DNA from: Argyresthia goedartella
Taxonomy: Eukaryota > Arthropoda > Insecta > Lepidoptera > Argyresthiidae
DNA: 64,000 bases
Reading direction: 5' to 3'
Assembly (NCBI GenBank): GCA_949825045.1
Contig: OX463827.1
Span: forward strand, 8,206,501-8,270,500
Positions 43,119-52,672 of this stretch are shown here, in pieces (the first letter of the stretch is position 1; each line of letters starts with the position of its first letter). The position numbers and the translations under genes were made by a program. The notes under the pieces were generated by a model. It was given only the letters and a program-made list of their open reading frames with translations, made no database searches and was not told the DNA's origin.

Positions 43119-46115
43119 TTACAGTATATTCTCCAGCGTTATGTAATCTAAATTATTTAACCATACTAGCATTAGCTTTTTAAATTCATAATTACTGAGG
43201 GTACTAATGTTTAAATTTATGTTCTGTTTTTGTAATAAGTTGTAAAATCGAACCGAAATATAAGAATATTGTCTTTGTGCGAATTCACTTCTGACATGAG
43301 GTAGTGGGATTTTCTTTGTTCTATCGTTTCTAAAGACTAGTAGGGGGACCACAAGTTGATGATATCTTCTGAGACATTGGTATACAAACAATTTTCTGAC
43401 ACTGAGTATAGATGCTATTTTGTAGACTACATTAGTTTCGTATCTGCGGGGCAGAAAGAACATCACTTTAAGAACGGCGCGGTGTGCTCGTTCAAGCTCA
43501 AGCATGTGTGTCTTGCAAGCCCCACCCCAAGAGATAATCCCATACCTTAATATACATTGGCATAGGGCATTGAAGGTCTGTAGTAGAAGCTGTGTATCTG
43601 CAACATGGCGCAGTGTGCGGAAAACAAATATGAACTTTCTTATTCTTCCTGCCAACAGTGATATGTGGTGTTTCCACTTTAGATTTTCATCTATCTGTAG
43701 ACCTAGGTATCTGATGACATTAACCCTACTTAGTATTGTACAATTGCAGTTGTTATCAACATCAATAGATCTGTTACATGGATAAGTGTGTAGAATTAAG
43801 TTAAAATCGGTAGGGCTAGTAGCTTTAGTTTTACTGAAGCAAATATATTTTGTTTTATTGGCATTCAGTGACAGGAGACTATTTTCCAGCCAGGATGATA
43901 CTAGTTTCATTCCATTTTCAGCAGCAAGTCTAGCAGATGCCCAAGAAATGTCATGGAATAATAGAACCGTATCGTCGGCAAACATAGTTACATCGGCATT
44001 GTGCACGGTCATGTCACTGAGCTGGTTTATGTACACCAGAAATAGTGTAGGACCTAACGTGCTACCCTGGGGGACGCCATAGGAGCATGATTCGTCAGAA
44101 CTTTTTTGACCATCCATGAGGACACACTGAGTTCTGTTAGTCAGATAGCTTTGGAACCATGTGGCTGCAGTTCCTCTCACTCCTAAGTTTTTAAGGCGAC
44201 TTAGCAAAATGGGGATTGATACAGTGTCAAATGCTTTTTGCAAGTCTAGGAAAAGTCCTATGCACCTTTCGCCTCGATCAAGATACTTTGTGATGTTAGA
44301 TGTGACCTTTACGACCGCATCTTCTGTTGAGCGGTTCCGCCTAAAGCCGTATTGGTTATTTGAAAGAAGTTTGTTACTCTCTAGGTAGTTTGTCAATCTT
44401 TTGTTAGTTATCTTTTCTACTATTTTTGATAATATGTTCAGGACTGATATTGGCCTATAATTACTGGGTAGTGATTTGTCACCGGCCTTGTGAATGGGTG
44501 TTACAACAGCTTTCTTAAGGATCTCCGGGAATTGTCCGCTAAAAAAGCTAAGGTTACATATGTATGATATCGGATGAGACAGGGCGTCACTGAAGTATTT
44601 AAAGGTTTTTGTCGGGATTTGATCCCATCCTGGTGAACTCTTAGTTTTAAGCCCGGATATGATTCGACTGATTTCTATGGGGTCCGTCGGCGTGAGCATC
44701 ATGGACGTAGCCGGTCCCTGTGTGGTAGATGACCTTTTTGCTAGTTCAGTATCTGCTAGATTAAGTTTATGTTGTATGGAGTTAGCTAGTTCGCTACCTA
44801 TTGAGGTAAAGTAGTGGTTCACTGTATTTAGTGACTCCATGAGAGAATCTTTTATAGTTAGTAGTTCAATGGGTGTAGTTTTTTTACTAGTGAAATGGCA
44901 GATATCTTTTATTATTTTCCATGTTTCCCTACTATTACCTAAACTTTTTTTAAGTTCTTTACTGTAGTACATTCTTTTTAGGGTTTTTATGACTTTATTG
45001 CAGGTGTTGCGGTAGGTAATGTATTGTTTTTTAATTTCGTCATCACTTTTATGTAATTGTGATTTTTTGTGCAGTTTGTCTCTTAATCGTATGGATCTTA
45101 CTACTCCTACAGTAATCCATGGCTTTAGAGGTTTTTTTCTATTGGGTATATTTTTAATTGATGTGTTTTTTTGTAAAATGTCCTGTAGCCTGGACACCAA
45201 TATATTAGCTGCCTCATCAACACCACTTGTCTGATAAAGGTCCTCCCATCTTTCATTTCTTATTGTAACGCCTAATAGATCCATATTTATTGTCACCCTA
45301 CTGTAGGTAACCTTGTTATTTGTATAGTTACTATTTGTGTGTAAAAGTAGCATTATAGGGCAGTGGTCAGTAAACTGTTCAAATACTACAGTTTGTGATC
45401 GATAGCATGTCTTAATCATAAAGTGATCGAGACATGTATTTAACCTTGTAGGTTTGTTTACACCCTGCAGAAGACCATATGAAGCTAGTAGGTGAATGTA
45501 GTCAGCAGCATAGCCACTGATATTGTTAGGCATTGTGTCTAAGTTGATATCTCCAGTCAGAACAATATGTGGTGTGTTAATGGAATCTAGCAATGTGCCC
45601 AATGAATCTATATAAGCTGAAGGATTAGAAAAGCAAGGTGGACGGTAGGTACAGATAATGGAATACTTGTTATTTACTGTTATGTGTAGGCAGTTGCCAT
45701 TTACAATAATGGGCTCTGTTACCTGGACATTTGTTATGTTTTCTTTAATATATACAATAACACCATCATTTTGGTTAAGGCTATTTTTGGTAAAGTGGGC
45801 TATATAACCATTAGCCGAGGGAACAAGGGATGAGCCATCAGTCCAGCATTCCGTTAGCACAATTATATCAACATTGACATCTAACCTCGATAGGAGCACT
45901 AAAAACCTGTCAAAATTGTGGTTTACACTTCTTATGTTCACTGTAACAATACAAAAGGGAACATGTCTACTGTTTAGTTTTAGTAGTTGTCTGCATGACG
46001 AGGGATCATTTGTTTTTAGACATTGTATGACTCCAGTATTATCTATATCATCAGCTAAATCTATATTAATCGAGCCGCCTGTATAACAAAAGTACCTTGT
46101 AGATATTCTTAACAA
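43119..46115 (-). CDS. LINE ORF2: endonuclease-reverse transcriptase, intact
   Basis: 998 aa. The endonuclease occupies about residues 50-270: TVNIRSVNHNF (Asn), VLTECWTDG (Glu), CTYRPPCFS, VLTGDINLDT (Asp-x-Asn), FEQFTDHCPIML (terminal Asp-His). The RT, roughly residues 490-760, carries SSPGWDQIPTKTFK, SNYRPISVLNILSKIVEK, NQYGFRRNRSTEDAV, LFLDLQKAFDTVS with the first catalytic Asp, YGVPQGSTLGPTLF, and TMFADDTVLLF with the Asp pair. The C-terminal region includes YETNVVYKIASI. No missing key residue, stop or frameshift was seen. The start ATG lies 18 bp after the ORF1 stop, which suggests coupled translation or reinitiation (inference). Confidence 0.93.
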   Translation of the reverse strand: MLRISTRYFCYTGGSINIDLADDIDNTGVIQCLKTNDPSSCRQLLKLNSRHVPFCIVTVNIRSVNHNFDRFLVLLSRLDVNVDIIVLTECWTDGSSLVPSANGYIAHFTKNSLNQNDGVIVYIKENITNVQVTEPIIVNGNCLHITVNNKYSIICTYRPPCFSNPSAYIDSLGTLLDSINTPHIVLTGDINLDTMPNNISGYAADYIHLLASYGLLQGVNKPTRLNTCLDHFMIKTCYRSQTVVFEQFTDHCPIMLLLHTNSNYTNNKVTYSRVTINMDLLGVTIRNERWEDLYQTSGVDEAANILVSRLQDILQKNTSIKNIPNRKKPLKPWITVGVVRSIRLRDKLHKKSQLHKSDDEIKKQYITYRNTCNKVIKTLKRMYYSKELKKSLGNSRETWKIIKDICHFTSKKTTPIELLTIKDSLMESLNTVNHYFTSIGSELANSIQHKLNLADTELAKRSSTTQGPATSMMLTPTDPIEISRIISGLKTKSSPGWDQIPTKTFKYFSDALSHPISYICNLSFFSGQFPEILKKAVVTPIHKAGDKSLPSNYRPISVLNILSKIVEKITNKRLTNYLESNKLLSNNQYGFRRNRSTEDAVVKVTSNITKYLDRGERCIGLFLDLQKAFDTVSIPILLSRLKNLGVRGTAATWFQSYLTNRTQCVLMDGQKSSDESCSYGVPQGSTLGPTLFLVYINQLSDMTVHNADVTMFADDTVLLFHDISWASARLAAENGMKLVSSWLENSLLSLNANKTKYICFSKTKATSPTDFNLILHTYPCNRSIDVDNNCNCTILSRVNVIRYLGLQIDENLKWKHHISLLAGRIRKFIFVFRTLRHVADTQLLLQTFNALCQCILRYGIISWGGACKTHMLELERAHRAVLKVMFFLPRRYETNVVYKIASILSVRKLFVYQCLRRYHQLVVPLLVFRNDRTKKIPLPHVRSEFAQRQYSYISVRFYNLLQKQNINLNISTLSNYEFKKLMLVWLNNLDYITLENIL

Positions 46116-46133
46116 TTAATTAAATACTATGGC

Positions 46134-47189
46134 CTAGTGTACAGATTTAAGAAAGTCAATATCCTTGATACAGTATGTCTTCGCTTTTTCTGATTTACGC
46201 ATGAATACTCGCCCTGACTTGATCCATACAAATCTAAACTGTTTCTCCTTCGCCGCCTGTCTAGCAAGATAGTGAAGTTCTCGGTTATGCGTGGAGAGAT
46301 ATTCTGCTACATAGACTTCCCTCTTCTCTCCACCCATGCCCAGATGGTTGGAAGACAGTTTATTTGGTGCATTGGACTTATTAAATGACTTGACTGCCTC
46401 CAGGAGTGAGTCCCGCTGTTGTGATGTCTTGAGTTGTACAACAATTGGCCGTGGACGAGTACTATCTGTTTTGACTTTGGTTGACCTAGTACATTGTTGG
46501 ACTTCAATGTCTAGGAGTTCAAAGCCCACTGTCTTCGCAAGTTGATGTACAATGGTTTGGAGGTTTTCTGCTTGGTACTCGGGGACGCACTGGATTTCTA
46601 AATGAGATGCAAATGCTTGTTGTTCTATGTCAGTCAGTCTGTGTTGAAGATCAATTGAGATTCTTTGTAGTTTGTCATTCTCTTTCTTTAACATAATGAT
46701 ATCTTGAGTGTTTCCATTTACCTCTGTTTTAATGTCTTCATATTGTTTACCGATGAAGTCCATTGATGCCTGGAGTGAGGAGATTTCTGCTCTCATTTCT
46801 CGTAGCTCAGCCTTTATTGTAAGCATTTCGGTGCGCAGGGTTGATTTGATAGTATCGGTAATGTCATTCAGTATAGAACTGCGTAATTCACTGTAGTCTT
46901 GGTCGGGCGAGTGACGAAGGTCCACATCAGAGTCCTTGCGCGACTGCTGTTTCTTGTTTCTGTTGTTCGTTACCCAGTTTTCAGTCGGAAGTGAGCTACG
47001 TACCGGTGTATGATCACGGTTATCTCCTTTAGACACATTGCGGCACGATGGGCACTGCCATTTTTTCGGCTCTCTAACATCATTTTTTCTCATGCCCAGA
47101 CATTGGTAGTGGTAAAGTTCTGGACAACAATTGCATTTTACTGCTTCGTCATCGGCAACTACCATTTGACAACCGGCGCAGTTTGACAT
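46134..47189 (-). CDS. LINE ORF1 protein with PHD-type zinc finger and coiled coil
   Basis: 351 aa. Residues 4-49 form a PHD-like finger with order C-C-C-C-H-C-C-C (NCAGCQ, KCNCCPELYHYQC, WQCPSC). A charged linker follows, then a coiled coil at about 100-190 (AELREMRAEISSLQASM, IIMLKKENDKLQRIS). The C-terminal domain at about 195-351 begins LEIQCVPEYQAENL and ends VWIKSGRVFMRKSE, resembling the baculovirus FP-like domain of several insect LINE ORF1 proteins. ORF1 proteins coat the LINE RNA. The same C-terminal domain is left in the truncated ORF1 at 27269-27763. Confidence 0.88.
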   Translation of the reverse strand: MSNCAGCQMVVADDEAVKCNCCPELYHYQCLGMRKNDVREPKKWQCPSCRNVSKGDNRDHTPVRSSLPTENWVTNNRNKKQQSRKDSDVDLRHSPDQDYSELRSSILNDITDTIKSTLRTEMLTIKAELREMRAEISSLQASMDFIGKQYEDIKTEVNGNTQDIIMLKKENDKLQRISIDLQHRLTDIEQQAFASHLEIQCVPEYQAENLQTIVHQLAKTVGFELLDIEVQQCTRSTKVKTDSTRPRPIVVQLKTSQQRDSLLEAVKSFNKSNAPNKLSSNHLGMGGEKREVYVAEYLSTHNRELHYLARQAAKEKQFRFVWIKSGRVFMRKSEKAKTYCIKDIDFLKSVH

Positions 47190-47856
47190 GATGGTTGCCT
47201 TGCCTTCGTAAAACGGACCGCGGGAACAGTTTTATCTGTGGTGGAGTGGTGGTTATAGGCGCGGCGGAGAGAAGTGCGTGTAACGAATCGGACGCACAGA
47301 AGAAATGACCTTGATTTAGCACTTGGTATTTTTCTGTAAATACACCTTTCAGTAGAACTATTATCACTGACTCCACAACGTAAATAAAGGACGCTTTGAT
47401 AGTTTGGGGTTAAATAACTACTTTTTGCTAGTGAAAAATATTAAATATTACGGGATGACACAACAACACTGTTACTGAGTCGGCGTTCCGTTCCGTTCCG
47501 ATATAATGACATTCAAATTTCGAACGCCGACACCCGCCTGCATGCCGCCCCTAGTTTGTCTGTGAAGGTGGTACTAACATTCAAATTTCGAACGCCGACG
47601 CCCGAAGTTGGTGCTATAGAACAAGCTAAACAACTGCAGAGCCACAATGCCGGTCAAACATGCGGTTTCTGAACACATCCAAGAGAGCTTATGATATGTG
47701 TGTAGATAAACTAGTGTATGTAACTGTACATAATTAGGCATTAAAACTCTCGAGTGATATTATTATGAAACTCGCCTTCGGCTCGTTTCATAAACCCACT
47801 CTCGAGTTTTAATGCCCTCCATTATGTAGCAGTCACATAAACTACTATTAAGAATG

Positions 47857-48260
47857 TTATACGTATCATAAACCCTCTTTACTGCATCCAAAAACCGCAC
47901 GTTACGATCAGCATAATGTTAAACTACTTTGTAAAAACTCATTTCTTATCTGAATATTGAACATTATGACCAGAATGTGTAAATTTTCTACATATTACGA
48001 CATTCAAATTTCGAACGCCGACGCCCGCCTGCGTGCCGCCCCTACTTTGTGAAGTTGGTCCTACAGAACAAGCTAAACAACTCAATGCCACAATGCCGGT
48101 CAAACATGCGGTTCCTGAACACATCAAAGATAGCTTATGATATGTTTGTAGATAAACTAGTGTATGTAACTGTACATAATTAGGCATTAAAATTTTCGAG
48201 TGATATTATTATGGACGAGTTTTGATGCCCTCCATTATGTATCAGGCACATAAACAACTA
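47857..48260 (-). mobile_element. MITE family M, copy 6 (in tandem with copy 5)
   Basis: It starts within the terminal repeat (ATACGTATCATAAACCC) directly after the extension of copy 5. It runs through CGAACGCCGACGCCCGCCTG to TTTGTAGATAAACTAG and then the CATTAAAATTTTCGAG extension ending near 48260. Confidence 0.72.
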
Positions 48261-48264
48261 TTAT

Positions 48265-49420
48265 TTGAATATTTCGAGTAAAAGATGTCTAATTACTTTT
48301 TGAGCAATCTTTAAAATGAAACCCCTCGTGATGTCACTTGATAAAAGAAACGGTTTCTTACGACTGGTTGTATTTGAACGACAATATCAATGTCAATCAC
48401 ATGTCACTATAGAACATATATGAATGTTGTTATGAAACAACAAAAACATTCAAGAAAATTGGACAGAAGTCGGTCAAAAATAACTCTTCACTACAAAATG
48501 ATGGATTAATTACATTGTTTTACAGTTTATACGTATATTTAGCACTCATCCTAAATAATATCAATTGTTAAACTAGAGAAAACTCACGAAGTACGCTGCC
48601 AAAATATTGAGAGTAGCTTATTAGCTAGCTTATTAGTAGCTTAGCTTTTTCTTATCAAGGTCCACTTGAATTATTCATGATTTCTCTGATACATTGTTTA
48701 AAAAACAAAAAAAAAAACTAAAATATCGATATTTTTCAACGTTCTGCCTGACAACTGACTTATAGATTGACGGAAAAACTATTGAGATTTGACAGTTTTA
48801 CAGTACAGCCAATATAACGGTGGAGGGAATTCTACAAAAAAAAATAACGAATTACTCTGTAGAGAACAAATGTGTGTAAAAAATTATTTTATATGTTTAG
48901 ATGGTAATTACGTAGTTTGTCATGAACATAATTATGTTGAAATCATTTTCTCAGTGGTGCCCTTTTAAAGTCTTTACATGGCTAATTGGTGAAGTGGAAA
49001 ATCAAAAGTTATTCAGATAGATGATGTCTATAAATGCCACTTAAAAGTTTTAGTTTACCTCAAATTTCTAGAAGTATGCGAAAAGAAGAAAATACACAAA
49101 TGCCTAAAGAATTAGGCATTTGTGTCTGAGTAGTGAAACTTTTTTCGTGTAAATAAATAAGTTTTTGGAGCGTTTCAAATGTTTAAAACAAACTTAAAAT
49201 GAATGAAATCTTACACTGAGACGTATCTTTTGCCCTCTGCCTCTGGCTTAAATTCACGGTCTCAAGAACACTTTGTATTCGTAGCTTTTTGTGTTATAAC
49301 ACCTAAGCGTTTTAACATCACCTTGATTTGAGAGGTTTACATTAGATTCGCATTATTATTTTCATTCAGTAAGGCGCTCTTGCATAATACAGTAGACCCT
49401 TGGTTGAATATATGAATTAT
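48265..49420. other. dpr intron 3; no gene seen
   Basis: Non-coding. It contains a perfect hairpin, ACACAAATGCCTAA at 49094-49107 and its inverse at 49112-49125, with a 4-nt loop. No ORF of note. Confidence 0.55.
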
Positions 49421-49424
49421 ATAG

Positions 49425-49540
49425 GACGACCTCTGTGGCGTAGCGGTTTTGGTCTGTCTACCATGCGAGAGGTCCCGGGTTCATTTCTGGTATGGGGCCA
49501 GAAGTAATGTATGTGCCTGTACGTAAATGTAAATGTAAAT
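49425..49540 (+). mobile_element. tRNA-derived SINE, family A, internally deleted
   Basis: The head GGACGACCTCTGTGGCGTAG, GCGAGAGGTCCCGGGTTC is followed almost at once by the 3' part TGGGGCCAGAAGTAATGTAT and a (GTAAAT)n tail. About 70 bp of body is missing compared with 27088-27265. Confidence 0.65.
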
Positions 49541-49639
49541 TTAATTAGGCATTAGTATGAGTTTTATATACATATTATAAACTTTATATCTGATTCGGAA
49601 AAATAATACGACTCGCGAATTCCGCTCTAACTGGCAATA

Positions 49640-51803
49640 CGGTCTAGGGCAAACAAAACACGGATGTGGCTACATCTAGGCCAGTATATTTCAGTTACTT
49701 TCATAGTGTCATGATATCCTATGGTATCATAATGTGGGGTAAAGCAGCGAACATTCAAACTATTTTTATTTTACAGAAAAGAGCTATTCGAGCAATTTAT
49801 AATTTAAAACGAACATACTCCTTATGAGAGCTTTATAAAGAAATTGACATACTAAATTTTCGAAAATATAATGTATGTACGCAAGAACCTTACAGCATTT
49901 TCCAAACTTAGCGATAGCTGTAATGTTAACCTAAGAAATAATCACAGACTATGTGCGCCCCGGTTTAGACTCGCGAAGGTTAGCAATTCTTTCAAGGGTT
50001 TCAAGGGGGGAGAGCATTTTATTGAGTATAATCTTGAGTAAAAATTTTGCTTAGTGCTGGAAGAACAGATATTGGTCTGAAATTTGAAGGATCACCATTG
50101 TTTCCCGACTTGAACAGAGATATCAGTTTACTGTGTTTCATGAGGTCTGGGAAAGCTCCATCGTCAACACATTTATTAAATATATAAGCTAGGTGTGGGG
50201 CTATAACTATTACTATTGAACCAATGACTTTGACTGATATACCCCACAGGTCTTCAGTTTTTTTTTTAAGTTAAGTAATCTATACGTTTTGACAATATCC
50301 TGGGGATATACATGATGAAATTTAAAATCTACATTACTGATGCTAGTACTGTTTTTTAACGAAGTCTCTGCTTCATATGAAGATGAATTTAGACGCTCTG
50401 TTGTAAGTAAGGGTACATTGGTGAAGAATGCTTCAAAAGCTCGAGCTACCTCAGCGTTGGATTTAACAACATTATCACCTATTTTTAAGCAGAAACCATT
50501 GTCCCTTGGTATAACTTTGCCAGTTTCACGGTTTATGATTTGCCAAACCGTTTTCATTCTATTACTTGAATTTTGTATTTTTCTATTAATGTATAAAGTT
50601 TTTGCAGTACTACAAACCAACTTGAAAGTTTTGGAATATTTTTTAACATAGTCATTAAATTTTATATCAAAGTTATAGGTTTTTTGTTCATAAAGGTCAT
50701 ACAAGATAGCTCTACTTTTACGAATTCCAAATGTTGCCCAGTCATTAAATTTAGATTTACCGTTGTTGGCACTGACTTTCTTTAATTTAAAAACTGTATT
50801 AAAATTCTGTTTGAATGATGTTGAAGAAGTCAGAATAGATTTTGTTAGGGTTATGCTCATCAAAATCCGGTACTGGCAAATTTATATCTAACTTTTCCAT
50901 ATACGTCTCTAGTCTATGGGATGTAATAGGCCTATAAAATGATGGATGAGTCCTATTTTTACTGGCAATTGGGAATGAAACTGTTTGACCACTGTGATCG
51001 GAGGGTAAGCAGTTAATTACTTTTTTACTTGTGAATACACAGTCACAAAAAACGCTATCTAAGCAAGTTTGGCTGGTAAGTGTAATTCTAGTCGGCTCTA
51101 GAAATACATGACATAAATTAAATGATTTGAACAGAGTTATTAATCGTTGTTTCAATGTTGTATCTACAAGCAAATCTACATTAAAATCGCCACAAATAAT
51201 TAACTTTTTTCTGCTATTACAAAGTTTAATGAGGGCTTCCTCCATAATTTTCTCGATCATTTCAAAATTGCCATGGCCGTTTTCATCTCTCGGAGGTCTG
51301 TAGACACAAACAATAATATGGCTATCGAACTCAACACAGGATACCTCTATTTGTCTTTCTACAGTAAGTGCATGAATATCTTTCCGTTGTTTCACCTTAA
51401 TATTATTTTTAACTAAGATTAAAGAACCACCTCTATCATTTAGAACCGCGAAGGTTAGCAATTCTTTCAAGGGTCAGTGCATTTTCTACTACCATAAGAT
51501 ACCTCTGGAAATTTTGAAATTGCTATTTGAGTAATTAAAAAACCATGTTAAAGCGACTTTGTCGAAAAAGGGATATCACATGTTCAAGATTACTTAAATG
51601 ACGGGACTGTATGGGTTTAATCTAGCTCAACTGTTATTAATTTTGTAATTATTTATTCATCCTTATTAATTAATTAACATTGTAATATTTGTATTAGTTA
51701 AGCACAACCAATTTTTCAAAGAGATCTAAAAATCTCTACAGGCAAAAATTACGTTTGCTAAGTATAAGTAAATATCTTCAGTAATACAGAATTTTGACTT
51801 TGA
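49640..51803 (+). mobile_element. LINE 3' part (plus strand), interrupted by an inverted LINE segment
   Basis: 49660-49999 encodes the RT C-terminal region (RPVYFSYFHSVMISYGIIMW, IFILQKRAIRAIY) and then AKVSNSFKG, with a stop in SL*ELY. The sequence resumes at 51447 with the same ...VSNSFKG codons. It continues to the ORF2 C-terminus remnant (KLLFE.LKNHVKATLSKKGY) and the 3' UTR, ending TAATACAGAATTTTGACTTTG. It is the same LINE type as 8479-8846 and 11080-12873. The first RT half is missing. Confidence 0.7.
50000..51446 (-). mobile_element. Inverted LINE segment (endonuclease to RT fingers) between 28-bp direct repeats
   Basis: The minus-strand frame 51470-50799 carries the endonuclease: SCVEFDSHIIVCVYRPPRDE, KLIICGDFNVDLL, LDSVFCDCV, CLPSDHSGQTVSF. 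The overlapping frame 50863-50213 carries the linker (KTVWQIINRETGKVIP). RT fingers follow near 50280-50040 in another frame (GDPSNFRPISVLPALSKIF). The segment is flanked by an identical 28-bp sequence at 49972-49999 and 51447-51474. It lacks its own 3' UTR and tail, which is odd for a normal LINE insertion. At least one frameshift separates the two frames. Confidence 0.65.
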
Positions 51804-51824
51804 CGGTACAAATATATTTCACGT

Positions 51825-52025
51825 TGTCCAATAAATCTAGAAACGAACAAAAAAGTTAGACAATATCAGACTTGTAAATTTCTAGCAGTCGTATTTTATA
51901 AGCTCAATTTTGTGTTAAAAGGGCATCATTTGACTATGGCGTCACATGCTTTCATTCCATACAACTCGTGAAAAACATTTTGACAGTTCCTAAAAAGAAT
52001 CTATTTTGACCACAGTCAAATACCG
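51825..52025 (-). repeat. Dispersed repeat, copy 2 (partner at 32440-32665)
   Basis: GTCCAATAAATCTAGAAACG at the left and TTTTGACAGTTCCTAAAAAG, AATCTATTTTGACCA at the right are the inverse of the ends of 32440-32665. Probably a decayed MITE. Confidence 0.55.
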
Positions 52026-52297
52026 TATCGTTCCTCTCAAGAAACGCATGATGCAGGTTCACAAGAAAGATGCCAAAGGGACAACTATCCACCTTTTTTA
52101 TTCTATCAATTCTTTGCGTGCCATGTATGTACTGTTCTTTGTTGCCTTTAATTTTTGGTAAATAAAGTTTTTGTATTTGTATTTCGAAATAACTACATAA
52201 TTAGATAATTCTGACATAATCAAATGCGGTGAAGCTGAGCCCTTGGTCACGAAAAAGTGTAGTACTGAATGACCGACTGATTTATTTATTTTACCAG

Positions 52298-52381
52298 GTT
52301 CTTCACGGCGAGGGTGCTGAAGACTGGACACTGCAAATAAAGTTCGTGCAAAAGCGAGACAACGGCACCTATGAATGTCAG
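52298..52381 (+). CDS. dpr12: Dpr-family Ig protein (dpr12-like), exon 4: end of Ig domain 1
   Basis: The acceptor TTTATTTTACCAG and donor CAG|GTAACC bound 84 bp in phase 0. The exon encodes VLHGEGAEDWTLQIKF, VQKRDNGTYECQ. W-T-L-Q-I-K-x-V-Q-x-R-D-x-G-x-Y-E-C-Q is the conserved F-strand stretch of Dpr domain 1, and the Cys in YECQ pairs with the Cys in exon 2. The preceding intron is about 31.9 kb. The remaining exons (end of Ig1, Ig2, C-terminal anchor) were not found before 64000, so they lie beyond the window. A mariner sits 291 bp downstream. Confidence 0.88.
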
Positions 52382-52672
52382 GTAACCATACTAAATACTG
52401 TTATTCATATTCATATTCATTTATTTGCATATAACATGTACAATACACACTGCAGGTGGAAAATGTATGTAGGGTACATGCACATAGGTAGGTAGGTTAC
52501 ATTAAAGGTTCCGGCGCACCACCGTCGGGCCGATAACGGAGCGGGTATCAAATACAAGAAACTCTTTGAAGCATGTCACATCAAATCCTAAAGGGCCCCT
52601 ATGCCGTTGTTCTGTGCGGCGGCCATTTAACCGTGTGCCGAAGACTTCACGTCTTAGCTAAGTCCGTGTATA

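Larger units (their letters stand above)
42802..47500 (-). mobile_element. Full-length LINE with two intact ORFs and 9-bp target duplication
   Basis: The 4699-bp element is flanked by perfect direct repeats ATATAATGA (42793-42801 and 47501-47509). On the minus strand: 5' UTR 47190-47500 beginning with three CGGAA units, ORF1 47189-46134, an 18-bp gap, ORF2 46115-43119, then a ~320-bp 3' UTR ending in an (ATTTC)n-type tail (42802-42838). Both ORFs are uninterrupted, the 5' end is present, and the target site can be seen undisturbed in paralogous MITE copies. This is the profile of a recent, possibly still competent insertion. Confidence 0.92.
42650..47850 (-). mobile_element. MITE family M, copy 5, split by the full-length LINE
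   Basis: The left half 42650-42801 (TTTATCTACACACGTATCAT ... CTACATATAATGA) and the right half 47501-47850 (ATATAATGACATTCAAATTT ... GTGTGTAGATAAACTAG, then the CTCGAG extension) together make one family-M element. It is interrupted by 4.7 kb of LINE and the 9-bp target duplication. Confidence 0.85.

Noticed and set aside
43504..44082. Several 64-98-codon plus-strand frames across 43.3-46.1 kb
   Set aside because: They are antisense shadows of the intact LINE ORF2 on the minus strand.
49640..51803. Simple twin-priming inversion of one LINE
   Set aside because: Twin priming would put the inverted part at the 5' end of the copy; here it is flanked on both sides by plus-strand LINE with a 28-bp duplication.
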